Source: Nematocida parisii ERTm1 (taxonomy: Eukaryota > Microsporidia). Taken from it: 64,000 bases of DNA. The position numbers and the translations under genes were made by a program. Below are positions 1 through 8,894 of the stretch, piece after piece (positions within the stretch are counted from its first letter, which is position 1; each line of letters starts with the position of its first letter). The DNA lies in NCBI RefSeq assembly GCF_000250985.1, contig NW_013524646.1:655913-719912 (forward strand), written 5' to 3'. The notes beneath the pieces were generated by a model. That model searched no databases and had not been told where the DNA came from. It saw only the letters and a list, made by a program, of their open reading frames with translations.

Positions 1-1688
1 GGTGCACTGGGAGGAGGTTTCGGCATATTTTTTTGGTCTGGCTTTACATTATTTACTTCAACCTGGGCAACATTTACGTCAATAATTTCTACATCATCAG
101 GGGGGACTGTTACAAAGAATGATTTAATCCATAAAAACACCCTTGAGAAACCACTAGATATACCCCTGAATATTCCTGTAAAAAAGCCTACTTTTGGAGG
201 AGCTGGGTTATCCCCATCTACAGTTTGATGTATGTGATGTACCTCATTAGGCTGGTTAGAGCCATCTGTATTCATACTGACATTAGGTTCTTCTGGGCCA
301 GGCTCATTGTTTGGAGATTGTGGCGGATCTGCCTGCTCTGGTTCTGGAGCATTTTGTGATTCTTCTGGTAGGTCTGCTTGCTCTGGTTCTGGCGGGCTTG
401 TCTGATCTGGTGCAGTCTGCATTAGAGCAAGTATAGCGGGTTGTTCTGGAGCAGGCTCAGGCATTGATTCATTCTGTAAAGCAGCTGGTGCAGGAGTTGG
501 TTTTGATTCATTCTGTAAAGCAGCTGGTGCAGGAGTTGGTTCTGGTTTTAGTGCAATTGGTGGGGCACTTAGTAGAGAAGCTGTTTCTGGCTCTGGCACA
601 GGTGGGGCGTTGTGTGGTTCTGGTGGTGTACTAGACTGCTTAGCTTTTTCTTTATCACGTGGCAATAAATTAGACACTTTATAGTCTATTTCAGATAAAT
701 CCAGTGCTTCACTTGTGGACTTATAAGACATATTTTTGTCACATTTAATAGTTAAATCTTCATTATTTTTAAAATCATTTTCCATAGGATCTGAGTTTAT
801 ATGAACCTCTTTTTTCTTTTTATTGCTTTTCGGTTTAAGTGAATAGCCAGATTTATTTTTATTACATGAACATTTGCCTTTATTCACTAGAGGCAGTGGG
901 TCATCTAATTCATCTTCTTTGCAGGAACACTTTTTATTACTCTTTGGTTTGTGTGGGCGATCAGACTTATTTTTCTTGCAAGAGCATTTGTCTTTAGTGC
1001 TCGGTGGATGGTTATGCCAGTTTCTGCTCTCATTCTTGGGCTTAAATGAATCGTCTAACTTACCTTTGCACGAGCATGTGCTTTTAGTTTTTTGTTTAGG
1101 TAGATTATCTGGTTTGTTCTCTTTACATAAGCATTTGTTATCTTCCTTGGGCTTAAACAAATCTTCAGACTTTTTCTTTTTGCAGCAGAATTTATCATCT
1201 TCCATTGGCTTGAATAGATCATCTGATTTATTCTTCTTACATGAACACTTATTCTCATCTTTTGGTTTGCAACAGCCAGAAGACATTTTATTTTCTTTGT
1301 GCTGACTATTCTGGTCTGTCTTGGATTTATAAGAGCTCTTCTTTTCACTGAATAAGTCACTTGAGGGAGAAAAAGGAGAGGTGTCTTTATTTATATCCTT
1401 CTCTTTTTCTAAAGGAGATTTTAAATCTTTGTGTGTTTTGTTAATTTCTGAACTATCTGAAATTGCACTGCTTTTTGTATTTATTTCTTTTTTAATACTT
1501 TCTTCTATCTTGCTGTTTGACACTGTATCTTCCTTTGAGCCTTTAATCTTACTATCCAATCCATTGGTGTCCTCTAAACTTTTTATTAGTTGAGTAGAGT
1601 CTTCTTTTTTAGTTAAATTCTCAGTAAACTGCCTACTATTATAAATAAAATATACAAAGAAGTATATTATAGAATTGATTCTCTTCAT
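1..1688 (-). CDS. Secreted Cys/Pro-rich repeat protein, C-terminus beyond window
   Basis: The frame is open from an ATG at 1688 to the window edge, about 562 residues with no stop seen. Residues 1-17 form a short basic/hydrophobic leader (MKRINSIIYFFVYF), consistent with a signal peptide or anchor. Residues 139-275 carry eight cysteine pairs, mostly C-x-C (148/150, 186/188, 205/207, 235/237, 254/256, 273/275) plus CC at 139 and 168, in a loose 18-30 residue repeat of the form CSCKxNKSDDxFKPK. Residues about 330-470 are Pro/Glu/Ala-rich with an exact 13-residue tandem duplication. Near the open end is an aromatic stretch (GFFTGIFRGISSGFSRVFLW). I recognise no family. Spaced Cys pairs in a Lys-rich context suggest metal binding or disulfide cross-linking, as in a spore-wall or polar-tube component or an exported protein; this is inference. 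It diverges from the gene at 1941. Confidence 0.8.
   Translation of the reverse strand, partial: MKRINSIIYFFVYFIYNSRQFTENLTKKEDSTQLIKSLEDTNGLDSKIKGSKEDTVSNSKIEESIKKEINTKSSAISDSSEINKTHKDLKSPLEKEKDINKDTSPFSPSSDLFSEKKSSYKSKTDQNSQHKENKMSSGCCKPKDENKCSCKKNKSDDLFKPMEDDKFCCKKKKSEDLFKPKEDNKCLCKENKPDNLPKQKTKSTCSCKGKLDDSFKPKNESRNWHNHPPSTKDKCSCKKNKSDRPHKPKSNKKCSCKEDELDDPLPLVNKGKCSCNKNKSGYSLKPKSNKKKKEVHINSDPMENDFKNNEDLTIKCDKNMSYKSTSEALDLSEIDYKVSNLLPRDKEKAKQSSTPPEPHNAPPVPEPETASLLSAPPIALKPEPTPAPAALQNESKPTPAPAALQNESMPEPAPEQPAILALMQTAPDQTSPPEPEQADLPEESQNAPEPEQADPPQSPNNEPGPEEPNVSMNTDGSNQPNEVHHIHQTVDGDNPAPPKVGFFTGIFRGISSGFSRVFLWIKSFFVTVPPDDVEIIDVNVAQVEVNNVKPDQKNMPKPPPSA
464..541. repeat. 39-bp tandem duplication inside the Pro-rich segment
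   Basis: Two adjacent 39-bp units (464-502 and 503-541) are identical or nearly so by eye. They encode two copies of a 13-residue unit (PTPAPAALQNESK/M). The period is a multiple of three, so the duplication keeps the frame. Confidence 0.9.
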
Positions 1689-1940
1689 AGGGGTAATAGA
1701 GAAATAATACTATATATAGGTATTGTGAAAGAATCAAAAATAAGGAGAGGCGTAGAGATCATATACAAAATAAACCAATAGAAACAGTCTTTTCATAAAA
1801 ATGACGTGTGTATAGCCAATATCGCTCGAATAATCCGAAACAGTGTGAAAATAGAAATATAATATTACTTAGAAACAGAGATATATATGAAATGAATAGG
1901 CTTCTATTGTAAATGTAAAAATAAATGTTTATAAATAAAA

Positions 1941-4037
1941 ATGACAATACAGCCAGAAGCAGAGTATCATATTCCAGAAAAGTTTATATTTGCAGCTGGG
2001 CCACTATTTATAACCCACACCACAAAAGACAATCGGTCATGCGTCCAAATATATAAATATCCAAATGTTTATCTTCAGTGCTTTCTATTCCGCACATCTG
2101 TCTATGAGAGTGATATAGACATTATTATAGATAAAGAAAAAAGCAGTATTAGAATAACCAATAATGTAGATAGAGAGGTGTATATACATAGTATACAAAA
2201 TATTATGCCTCTATTTGAGGAGGTTTATTCGGATGTGGGTGTCTCTGTAAGAAATGGTGCATACACAAAAGGGGTGTGCACGCCAACTGTGTATATACAT
2301 GGCTGTAGGGTATTTTCTATTGAAAGTAAGGAAGTGGAAGAGTTCTACTATAATACAGAGCAAATGAAGTTGTATACATATTCTCCTAAGATTTCAGCTA
2401 TTACAGAGTATACTCTTTTTACTGTAGAGAGAATATACCCCAGAGGAATATGCTTTATATCCCCTGAGCATGCGTCTGTCTATCTTCCAGAGAAAAAATA
2501 TACTATTCCAATTGAATATTCTCCTGCTTCATCTATCTCATTCTTTTATAACAATCAAACACTGCGGCATATTCTATCATGCGACGGCCTGATTATGTAC
2601 AGAAATCAGTTTAAGAGATATCCAAATGACTTTATTCCTTCTGGCGTGTGGAAGAAGCACTTATATATATATTTATTTTCTGCTGAGAAGAAAAGGCTTT
2701 TAGTTCTTAACTCAAACCTTGAAATAGAGTTTGATATGGCAGCATCTCAAGTATTCGTGACAGACGACTATATTTTCATTTCCAAAAAAGAAAACACCGT
2801 TGCACACCATATAAAGACATTTAAATTTGCATTTATTCTGCCAGGGTTTGTAATTTCAAATGATGTTGTGTCTATTGAAGAGATAGGGGAGATTCTATTA
2901 GTATTTACCACAGAAAAGATCATAAAGCAAACAACTCCTCTTTTCTCACTATTCATCACAGAAATAAATATAAACACAAAAGAAATCAAAGAATTTACTG
3001 CAGTGCCTCAAAAGGAATTCTTTATTACACAAACGCAATGCATTAATCTGTTCAAGATTAGTCTGGAGAAAGAGAAACCACACATTATCACAGGAATACA
3101 AAACATATCAATCGCAAAGAAGGGCAGCAACTATGTAGCATTTGGCATCTCTGGGAATAACATACTGTTTTTCTGGATGGATAATATGGCATCTGTCTCT
3201 ATTGAGTTTATTAAAAAGCCATTTGCTATAGAAAAGGACTCTAAGAAAGAAGAAGAGCTGCTCGCGGGGTTAGCCGCGTGGATAGACCCAATTACAGGCA
3301 CTCTTTATACCGTGAGAGAATGTCTTTACAAAGAGTCAATATTTCCTATTATTATACTGCTTTGTACTAGGAACATTCTCCCATTTTCTTTGGCATTTGA
3401 TATATTTTCAAACAGTGCAGAATATAAGACTAGCGTAGAGCGCACTTTATTCCATTTCTTGCACATAGATGAGATAGAGCTAGCGATAGATCTGCTAGAT
3501 GCAGTTAAAACATATGCACCACACACGTATGAGGAGATAGTTTCAGTAATGGTGCGCCTGCTTGATGAGAAAAACACAAAGAAGCTCTACCATATAATAG
3601 ATCCAGAGGAAATAAGCGGATTTATATGCGCAGAGTCACTAAGCAGACTAATACTGCAGGACTTTAGTCTTTTTAAAAGATTTGTGAGTAGTGCAGTTTT
3701 GCAGAAAAAAGAGCATCTTGTATATAACTTTGTTGAGTTTGCGTATAAAATAGATGATAAACAATTGCACAGCCACATGCTCTCGTGCCTACTCGATAAT
3801 ACAATGCTATACTTATCTGGAATGCTTTTGTCAAAAATCGACAGAAATAGTAGTATAGACACCCATGTAGATGCAGAAGAATTAGTAAATACTTATAAAA
3901 AGACAAACCATCTAATAGAACAGATAAAAGACACACAGGAGCCAGCAGAAATATTAAAAGACATATTCACAGGAACAGACGCACTGTTAATATCCATGAT
4001 ATCCGAAAAGCTCTATATAATCAAGAGCGCGCCATGA
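1941..4037 (+). CDS. Predicted beta-propeller plus alpha-solenoid protein, unassigned
   Basis: 698 aa, ATG right after AATAAAA. Roughly residues 1-450 are rich in short beta-like hydrophobic strands with no signal peptide. From about 460 onward the sequence becomes helical (ILLCTRNILPFSLAFDIF, then repeated helix pairs), the two-part layout of vesicle-tethering (Ric1, RMC1, Vps39/41) and nucleoporin scaffold proteins. The C-terminal helices resemble Ric1/Mic1-type domains only loosely, and no diagnostic motif is visible, so I leave it unnamed. It starts 252 bp from the divergent secreted-protein gene and converges on Nog1. Confidence 0.85.
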   Translation: MTIQPEAEYHIPEKFIFAAGPLFITHTTKDNRSCVQIYKYPNVYLQCFLFRTSVYESDIDIIIDKEKSSIRITNNVDREVYIHSIQNIMPLFEEVYSDVGVSVRNGAYTKGVCTPTVYIHGCRVFSIESKEVEEFYYNTEQMKLYTYSPKISAITEYTLFTVERIYPRGICFISPEHASVYLPEKKYTIPIEYSPASSISFFYNNQTLRHILSCDGLIMYRNQFKRYPNDFIPSGVWKKHLYIYLFSAEKKRLLVLNSNLEIEFDMAASQVFVTDDYIFISKKENTVAHHIKTFKFAFILPGFVISNDVVSIEEIGEILLVFTTEKIIKQTTPLFSLFITEININTKEIKEFTAVPQKEFFITQTQCINLFKISLEKEKPHIITGIQNISIAKKGSNYVAFGISGNNILFFWMDNMASVSIEFIKKPFAIEKDSKKEEELLAGLAAWIDPITGTLYTVRECLYKESIFPIIILLCTRNILPFSLAFDIFSNSAEYKTSVERTLFHFLHIDEIELAIDLLDAVKTYAPHTYEEIVSVMVRLLDEKNTKKLYHIIDPEEISGFICAESLSRLILQDFSLFKRFVSSAVLQKKEHLVYNFVEFAYKIDDKQLHSHMLSCLLDNTMLYLSGMLLSKIDRNSSIDTHVDAEELVNTYKKTNHLIEQIKDTQEPAEILKDIFTGTDALLISMISEKLYIIKSAP

Positions 4038-4217
4038 ATTATGGGCGTCTGGTTATTTGGGGTGAAATGGCTTATACTAGCCATGCACGCGCACACATTA
4101 TTGTTAATAAAAAGCATTTTATCTCATAGTTTGTCTGTTAGTATAATTGTAGCAGGTATATATCTTCATTCTGTGATCGAATAGCAGTCGGCAGTTATTA
4201 TTGCGAATTTATTAGTT

Positions 4218-5975
4218 TTATCTTCTTTGTGTCTTTCCATTTGTTCTCTTTCCACTGAACAGATGCATGGGCCTTTCTGTGAGATGCACTCTATCACGGT
4301 CGTCTTTTCTTCCTCTGAGCTTCTTTTCCTTGACATGCTTGTCGCTACGGGCCAGGCGTCTTTCTTCATCCTGAGTAAGCGGAACAATTCTAGTCTGTGC
4401 GGGCTTGAGTCTTTCTGCCATTGGATCATCTATCTCCATAGAAATAGGTTTTTCTTGCTCTCTTTCAATTGCCTCTTTCTTCTTGCAAAGCGCTGTAGTC
4501 TTCATACGCTGAGGAAGATTCTCTCTCTGCTTGTCAAGCCCCTTCAGTCTCTTAAGAATCTTTGAGTTTATAATTCTATGCTTCTTGTCGCACTCTGACT
4601 TGTCTAGCAGGGCGTACTCCTTGTTGTACACCTCCTGCATGTAGTAATCCTCTTCTTCCTCTAACTTCTGTAGTTTGGCCTCAATATCTGGATCTACATA
4701 ATCTGCAATGTTTTTTCCGTTATATATTTCTGGTATCACATCATATTTCCACTCATCTCTGATGAAGTATTGTGCATTCAAATCTGAGAAGAACTTTATT
4801 CCCTGTTCCTCGGCCTTCTTTCTTAGATCATTCTGTGTTTGCTCTCTCTTTCCAAACTCGTCGGTCTCTGCAACTCTCTTGTACTCTGGGTCTATCTTTG
4901 GCTTTTTAATGTCTAGGAATCTTCTAAACTCCTCAAGTCTCTTTTCTTGCATCTTTAGCTCTACTCTATGTGTTAGCAAATTTTCGCACGCAGTGTTCTT
5001 GGCGAGATCCACATTATGCTCTTCCAGAGATGACACTTCTACGCTGGGGCAGTTTCCAATAAGGTCTTTTACAAGCTCCTGTCTCTCGGTGTCCAGCTCT
5101 GAAAACTTTCTGATATCAGACTTGCTAAGAACAAATACCACAGGCTTTCCTTCAAAAAGAGGAGATAAACTTCTAAATAACCCTACCTGCATTTCTATAG
5201 AGTATCCGCATGTCTCGCTCAGATCAATAAAGTATAGAATGGCTGCACGCAAATGTGCAAGCGCAGTCACACTTTGCATCTCAATTGTGTTCATGTCTTC
5301 TATTGGATGGTCAAGTACTCCCGGAGTATCTATTATCTGCCATCTAAGATACTTGTAATCAAAATGTCCTACGTATAGATTTCTTGTTGTAAAGGCATAT
5401 GGCTGCACGTCAACCTTTGCTCTACTCACAGTGTTCATAAAGCTACTCTTTCCTACATTAGGATACCCGCAGATTAGAAGAGTACGTGTAGTTGGGTCAA
5501 TATCTGGCATGCGCATTATGCTCTGCCTCACCTCCTCTAAGTATACAAGAGTCTTGGACAGTTTCTTTGCCATTGTAGACATCTTTCCCAGTGCTGCTCT
5601 TTTAAGCTGCTTGCATCTGTATAAAGAATCTCCGTACTTGATCAGCTTGGTGTACTCTTTCTCGGTTCTGCTAATTGCAGATACAACGGTTTTAATGTGT
5701 CCTAGAGCCATTTTGTAGTGATCTCTATCATACAACACATTTATCAAGTCGGATGTGAATGGATGGGCCTCATCCACTCGAGGGAATGAGTTAATAATTT
5801 CATTTAGCTTCTCCACGTACATAGAGGATGAAAACTTCACCTTTCGTGTGTAGAATTCTCTGATTCTTCCAATTTGGTAGTGCTTGTGTATTTCTGTTGG
5901 GGTCCTTCTGTTTGTTCTAGAAAGGCAGGTGTCTATAAGCACTTCAGCGGTGGGCACAGTGGCTATGCTCTTCAT
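4218..5975 (-). CDS. NOG1: Nucleolar GTPase Nog1 (60S ribosome assembly)
   Basis: 585 aa. The start is taken at the second Met (MKSIATVPTAEV) because Nog1 proteins begin with this motif. The family N-terminus (RTPTEIHKHY, RIREFYTRKVK) is clear. G motifs are complete: P-loop GYPNVGKSS at 170-178, DTPG at 216-219, SKSD at 284-287. A conserved Nog1 segment follows, then a Lys/Arg-rich tail typical of nucleolar proteins. Nog1 binds pre-60S particles and is needed for late large-subunit maturation. It is a little shorter than the yeast protein (about 647 aa). It is convergent with the 1941 gene. Confidence 0.97.
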   Translation of the reverse strand: MKSIATVPTAEVLIDTCLSRTNRRTPTEIHKHYQIGRIREFYTRKVKFSSSMYVEKLNEIINSFPRVDEAHPFTSDLINVLYDRDHYKMALGHIKTVVSAISRTEKEYTKLIKYGDSLYRCKQLKRAALGKMSTMAKKLSKTLVYLEEVRQSIMRMPDIDPTTRTLLICGYPNVGKSSFMNTVSRAKVDVQPYAFTTRNLYVGHFDYKYLRWQIIDTPGVLDHPIEDMNTIEMQSVTALAHLRAAILYFIDLSETCGYSIEMQVGLFRSLSPLFEGKPVVFVLSKSDIRKFSELDTERQELVKDLIGNCPSVEVSSLEEHNVDLAKNTACENLLTHRVELKMQEKRLEEFRRFLDIKKPKIDPEYKRVAETDEFGKREQTQNDLRKKAEEQGIKFFSDLNAQYFIRDEWKYDVIPEIYNGKNIADYVDPDIEAKLQKLEEEEDYYMQEVYNKEYALLDKSECDKKHRIINSKILKRLKGLDKQRENLPQRMKTTALCKKKEAIEREQEKPISMEIDDPMAERLKPAQTRIVPLTQDEERRLARSDKHVKEKKLRGRKDDRDRVHLTERPMHLFSGKRTNGKTQRR

Positions 5976-6239
5976 ATAAAAAATTTGCAATGCAACGTAT
6001 TTTATTTAATTATAGTACTAAACATATTTAGAAAGAAAGAAAAGTGATATAACCCAGTAATCTTTCTTTATTTATACGCATGCCCATGTTTTTACACACA
6101 GATTTTCTATTTTTATGTATTACTGTCAATTATGCCTAGAAAGAACAAAACCAAACCCTTGAGTTATTTATTCCTATATTGTACTATAATCTAAATATAC
6201 TGCACATGTCCAGCTAAATAGAAGTATACTCTGCATTTA

Positions 6240-6728
6240 TTAGAGTATCTGTGATAGAATGTCTTGAATTTCTGGTGAGTTAGAGTCCATACCTAGCAGC
6301 TGGCTGAGTTTAATGCTTTTAATGCCGCTGCCACAGGATGCATCCTCTCCCGTGTATATTTTATAAATACGTGCCTTGGTGTCTAGATTTAGTGGTGACT
6401 GCTGCTCTTTTCTATTGAACGCATAGATAACCAAATCGTCTTTAGTTAGATTCATGTGTTCTGCAGTCCTTTCAAATGAGTCTGCTCCAGGAGTGTCCAC
6501 AAGAACTGCGCTATTTCCAAGCATGTGATTTACTGAGTCTATAGATGGAATGGTCTTTATGGCAGAACAGTTCTTTTCTGTAAGAGCTAAAAATAGCCGA
6601 GTCTTTCCCGTGCCTTTTCTCCCCATTAAAACAATCCGCTTTTTCTGCTTAGGTGCCTTTCTAAAGGCTAGAAGTGTAATAAGCAAAGCAAGAATGCAAA
6701 CTGCAATTGGTATAACAAAGCTATTCAT
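6240..6728 (-). CDS. SRP102: SRP receptor beta subunit, reduced
   Basis: 162 aa from MNSFVIPIAV; the in-frame Met 33 bases upstream would only add a tail before the membrane segment. Residues 4-22 form one transmembrane helix, followed by a basic stretch and a Ras-like GTPase: P-loop GRKGTGKT at about 37-44, DTPG for switch II, and NRKE in place of NKxD. Anchor plus small GTPase is the layout of SRP receptor beta, which docks SRP receptor alpha at the ER. It is much shorter than yeast Srp102 (about 244 aa). The family call rests on architecture and the DTPGADSF/LPGHES resemblance. It is divergent from the Arf-like gene, 102 bp apart. Confidence 0.75.
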   Translation of the reverse strand: MNSFVIPIAVCILALLITLLAFRKAPKQKKRIVLMGRKGTGKTRLFLALTEKNCSAIKTIPSIDSVNHMLGNSAVLVDTPGADSFERTAEHMNLTKDDLVIYAFNRKEQQSPLNLDTKARIYKIYTGEDASCGSGIKSIKLSQLLGMDSNSPEIQDILSQIL

Positions 6729-6830
6729 TATTTTTTGTAAAATAAAAACATAAAAGATCACCGCACTCTCTATTCATCTTATTGGTTGCATTATCTCTTA
6801 AATACAAATAGCAAGAATTATCTGCAAAGG

Positions 6831-7385
6831 ATGGGTATTAGAGAGTGTCTTATCGAGACAAGAAATTGTTTAAATTACTATTTCTTCGGAAAGAAAATAA
6901 AGATATGTCTTTGCGGCCCTTCAAAGTCAGGGAAAACCTCTTTTTATAAAGCATTTACTGAGAAAAAAGTACTAAAGAAAGAGCCCTCCACCATTGGATC
7001 TCGCACCAGGCACTTTACTAAAAATGGCTTGCGTGGATTGTTCTTTGACATAGGGGGCGCTGCTGAGTACAATAATCTTAGAGACCTTTGTTATAGAAAG
7101 TCAAATGCTCTTCTTTTTTTTGTAAATGCATCCGACCCAGATAGCTTTATAGATGCAAAAACAATGCTCCTAGGCCTACTTAATAGAAATAAGAGGAAAA
7201 ACATGCCGATTCTCATACTCTGCACGCACAATGATGTGGAAGGATTTGTGGATTGTAAGAACATTGCCCTACATCTTTCTCTGGACTCTTTCCTAGGAAA
7301 AGACATTGCCTGTTACTCAATTTCTTCCTTGACTCTGTCCAATTTTACAGCAGTAGAAGAGTGGATTATGATGCATGCAAAATAA
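6831..7385 (+). CDS. Divergent Arf/Arl-family small GTPase
   Basis: 184 aa. Start chosen at MGIRECL: it is the first ATG in frame and puts Gly at position 2, as needed for N-myristoylation in Arf proteins. Visible motifs: P-loop GPSKSGKT, switch I STIGSRT, switch II DIGGAAEY and THND in the NKxD position. The catalytic Gln of the Arf DxGGQ motif is replaced by Ala, so GTP hydrolysis is probably slow or dependent on a partner. Likely acts in vesicle traffic at an endomembrane. The stop TAA lies inside an AATAAA at 7381-7386. Confidence 0.85.
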   Translation: MGIRECLIETRNCLNYYFFGKKIKICLCGPSKSGKTSFYKAFTEKKVLKKEPSTIGSRTRHFTKNGLRGLFFDIGGAAEYNNLRDLCYRKSNALLFFVNASDPDSFIDAKTMLLGLLNRNKRKNMPILILCTHNDVEGFVDCKNIALHLSLDSFLGKDIACYSISSLTLSNFTAVEEWIMMHAK

Positions 7386-7564
7386 AGATTTAAATAGAAT
7401 AATGCGCACGCAGCCTAATTTCAAGTTTTATATAAATATAATTTGCTTTTTAATACTGATGAGCTGGTAATAAATGAAATAAATATTTGTAAATAACCCA
7501 AAAAATGAATATATTTTTAAATTCTAGAATGTAATAGTTTCATCTGTCTCTGAATTGTTTTAAA

Positions 7565-7639
7565 ACAAATAAATTATTTGTCCCGGGCAGAAAAGAATCT
7601 TTAGAACAATAGAACCTAAAGAGACAAATGTTTATTTGT
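7565..7639. repeat. Two ACAAAT/ATTTGT inverted repeats upstream of the RFX gene
   Basis: A 17-base perfect palindrome (ACAAATAAATTATTTGT, 7565-7581) and a second ACAAAT-4 bp-ATTTGT element (7624-7639) lie 47-121 bp upstream of the RFX ATG, in the 300-bp spacer after the Arf-like gene. They are candidate operator sites. They do not match the classical RFX X-box, so self-regulation is only a guess. Confidence 0.4.
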
Positions 7640-7685
7640 GTTTGCATAAGAAACACCTTCCGCATTGTTTACTAACAATACAGGA

Positions 7686-8852
7686 ATGTTCATAGAAAGC
7701 ATGAACCAGCCAATAACTAATTGGCTTAATCTTAACTATGTGCCGTGTAAAGACAATTCTATACCTCGCTGTATCATATACCAACACTACTGCAATGACT
7801 TTAAAGAGAAAGGAATTGAGCCACTTAACACTGCCATGTTTGGAAAAGTAATTAAAATGGCATTCCCTTTCATTCGCAGCAGGCGCCTGGGGAATAGAGG
7901 CAATTCTAAGTACCATTACTTTGGAGTGGCTGCTAAGGGATCAAGCGCTCTTAGCTGCGACAAAGAAACTCAATCGGAAAAGCTATTTGTGAAAAAGTAT
8001 GGTGAAATGCATAGGGCGGCACTTGAGTTTTTTCTGGATTACAACTATATGAAGGGGTACCAGGAAATGAAGTATTTCTGGTCTGAAAATGCAATGAATT
8101 TTACCAGCAGTCGGTACATTGAAAGGATATGCAGTTTAATTGAAAGAGAGTTCTTTGGCATGATTTTATCAAAGGTTATTACAACAGACTCTATTTTAGA
8201 CCTAACTAGAGAGCTTCTCCCAGAGAACATTCTATTTTTGAAGACAACTGCAAAAACCATCAACCTTATGTGTCAGCAAATGAGCCCTCTCATAAACAGC
8301 CGGGGCATGCTACTTCGAATCGATTGTTACAAGCAGTGCGCAGCTGCTCTTAACAGTATTGGGAATATCCAGAAGTATCTGAATGTTCTAAGAGCTAAGT
8401 ACTCTGTGCGAAAAGATCTTCAGGAGTGTAGAAACTTTTTGTCTATAGGCATGTGTATATCGCATGAAAGTATTTCTTTAGACAGAAGCAGTACACTTCA
8501 CAACTGTGCATCTGCACTTATTTCTCTTTTTATTTCTTCCAGCACATTTGATGAGTTTTTAGAAGGCGTGGACAGCCACGTCACAGGCATTCTATACAGA
8601 AAAGAGAAAATTCCGCAGGACCTGGTTACTCTTTATTTCTCAGGTATACAGCAAGAATGCATTGTTGCAGGAATTCCTTGTATTGAGTTTATTTCAGTTC
8701 TTTTAAACTTCTTCTCAGAGCACTTTACCCTTGTTAATAGTAGACTATCAGAGATTTCTCTGAAAAAGAAAGAAGTTTCTTCGCCTTCTGTTGTCTCAGA
8801 TATTACAACAGAGGAAAAGTCGTTTGTCTCTCAAATCATAAAACAAGACTAA
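7686..8852 (+). CDS. RFX-type winged-helix transcription factor
   Basis: 388 aa from the first ATG (MFIESMNQPITNWL). Residues about 8-85 are an RFX DNA-binding domain: TNWLNLNYV, then IPRCIIYQHYCNDF, FGKVIKMAFPFIRSRRLGNRGNSKYHYFG. The RRLGxRGNSKYHY recognition helix/wing motif is essentially perfect. The remaining 300 residues are helical, in the position of the RFX extended dimerisation region, but I cannot align them with confidence. RFX proteins bind X-box promoters; in fungi they act in cell-cycle and DNA-damage control. The targets here are unknown. Two inverted repeats lie just upstream. Confidence 0.93.
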   Translation: MFIESMNQPITNWLNLNYVPCKDNSIPRCIIYQHYCNDFKEKGIEPLNTAMFGKVIKMAFPFIRSRRLGNRGNSKYHYFGVAAKGSSALSCDKETQSEKLFVKKYGEMHRAALEFFLDYNYMKGYQEMKYFWSENAMNFTSSRYIERICSLIEREFFGMILSKVITTDSILDLTRELLPENILFLKTTAKTINLMCQQMSPLINSRGMLLRIDCYKQCAAALNSIGNIQKYLNVLRAKYSVRKDLQECRNFLSIGMCISHESISLDRSSTLHNCASALISLFISSSTFDEFLEGVDSHVTGILYRKEKIPQDLVTLYFSGIQQECIVAGIPCIEFISVLLNFFSEHFTLVNSRLSEISLKKKEVSSPSVVSDITTEEKSFVSQIIKQD

Positions 8853-8894
8853 TATAATCATTTAAATAAAGATAGAATTTGATTGTTTTTTAAG

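Noticed and set aside
874-1305. 143-codon plus-strand frame and a 101-codon minus-strand frame across the start of the window
   Set aside because: Both are shadows of the minus-strand secreted-protein gene, whose own frame is open from 1688 to the edge and has clear amino-acid repeats.
1759-1947. 62-codon hydrophobic minus-strand frame between the first two genes
   Set aside because: AT-rich spacer, no conserved feature, overlaps the start of the plus-strand gene at 1941.
7455-7485. CTGATGAG, like a hammerhead ribozyme core
   Set aside because: No matching GAAA-containing second core strand and no stems I or III around it.
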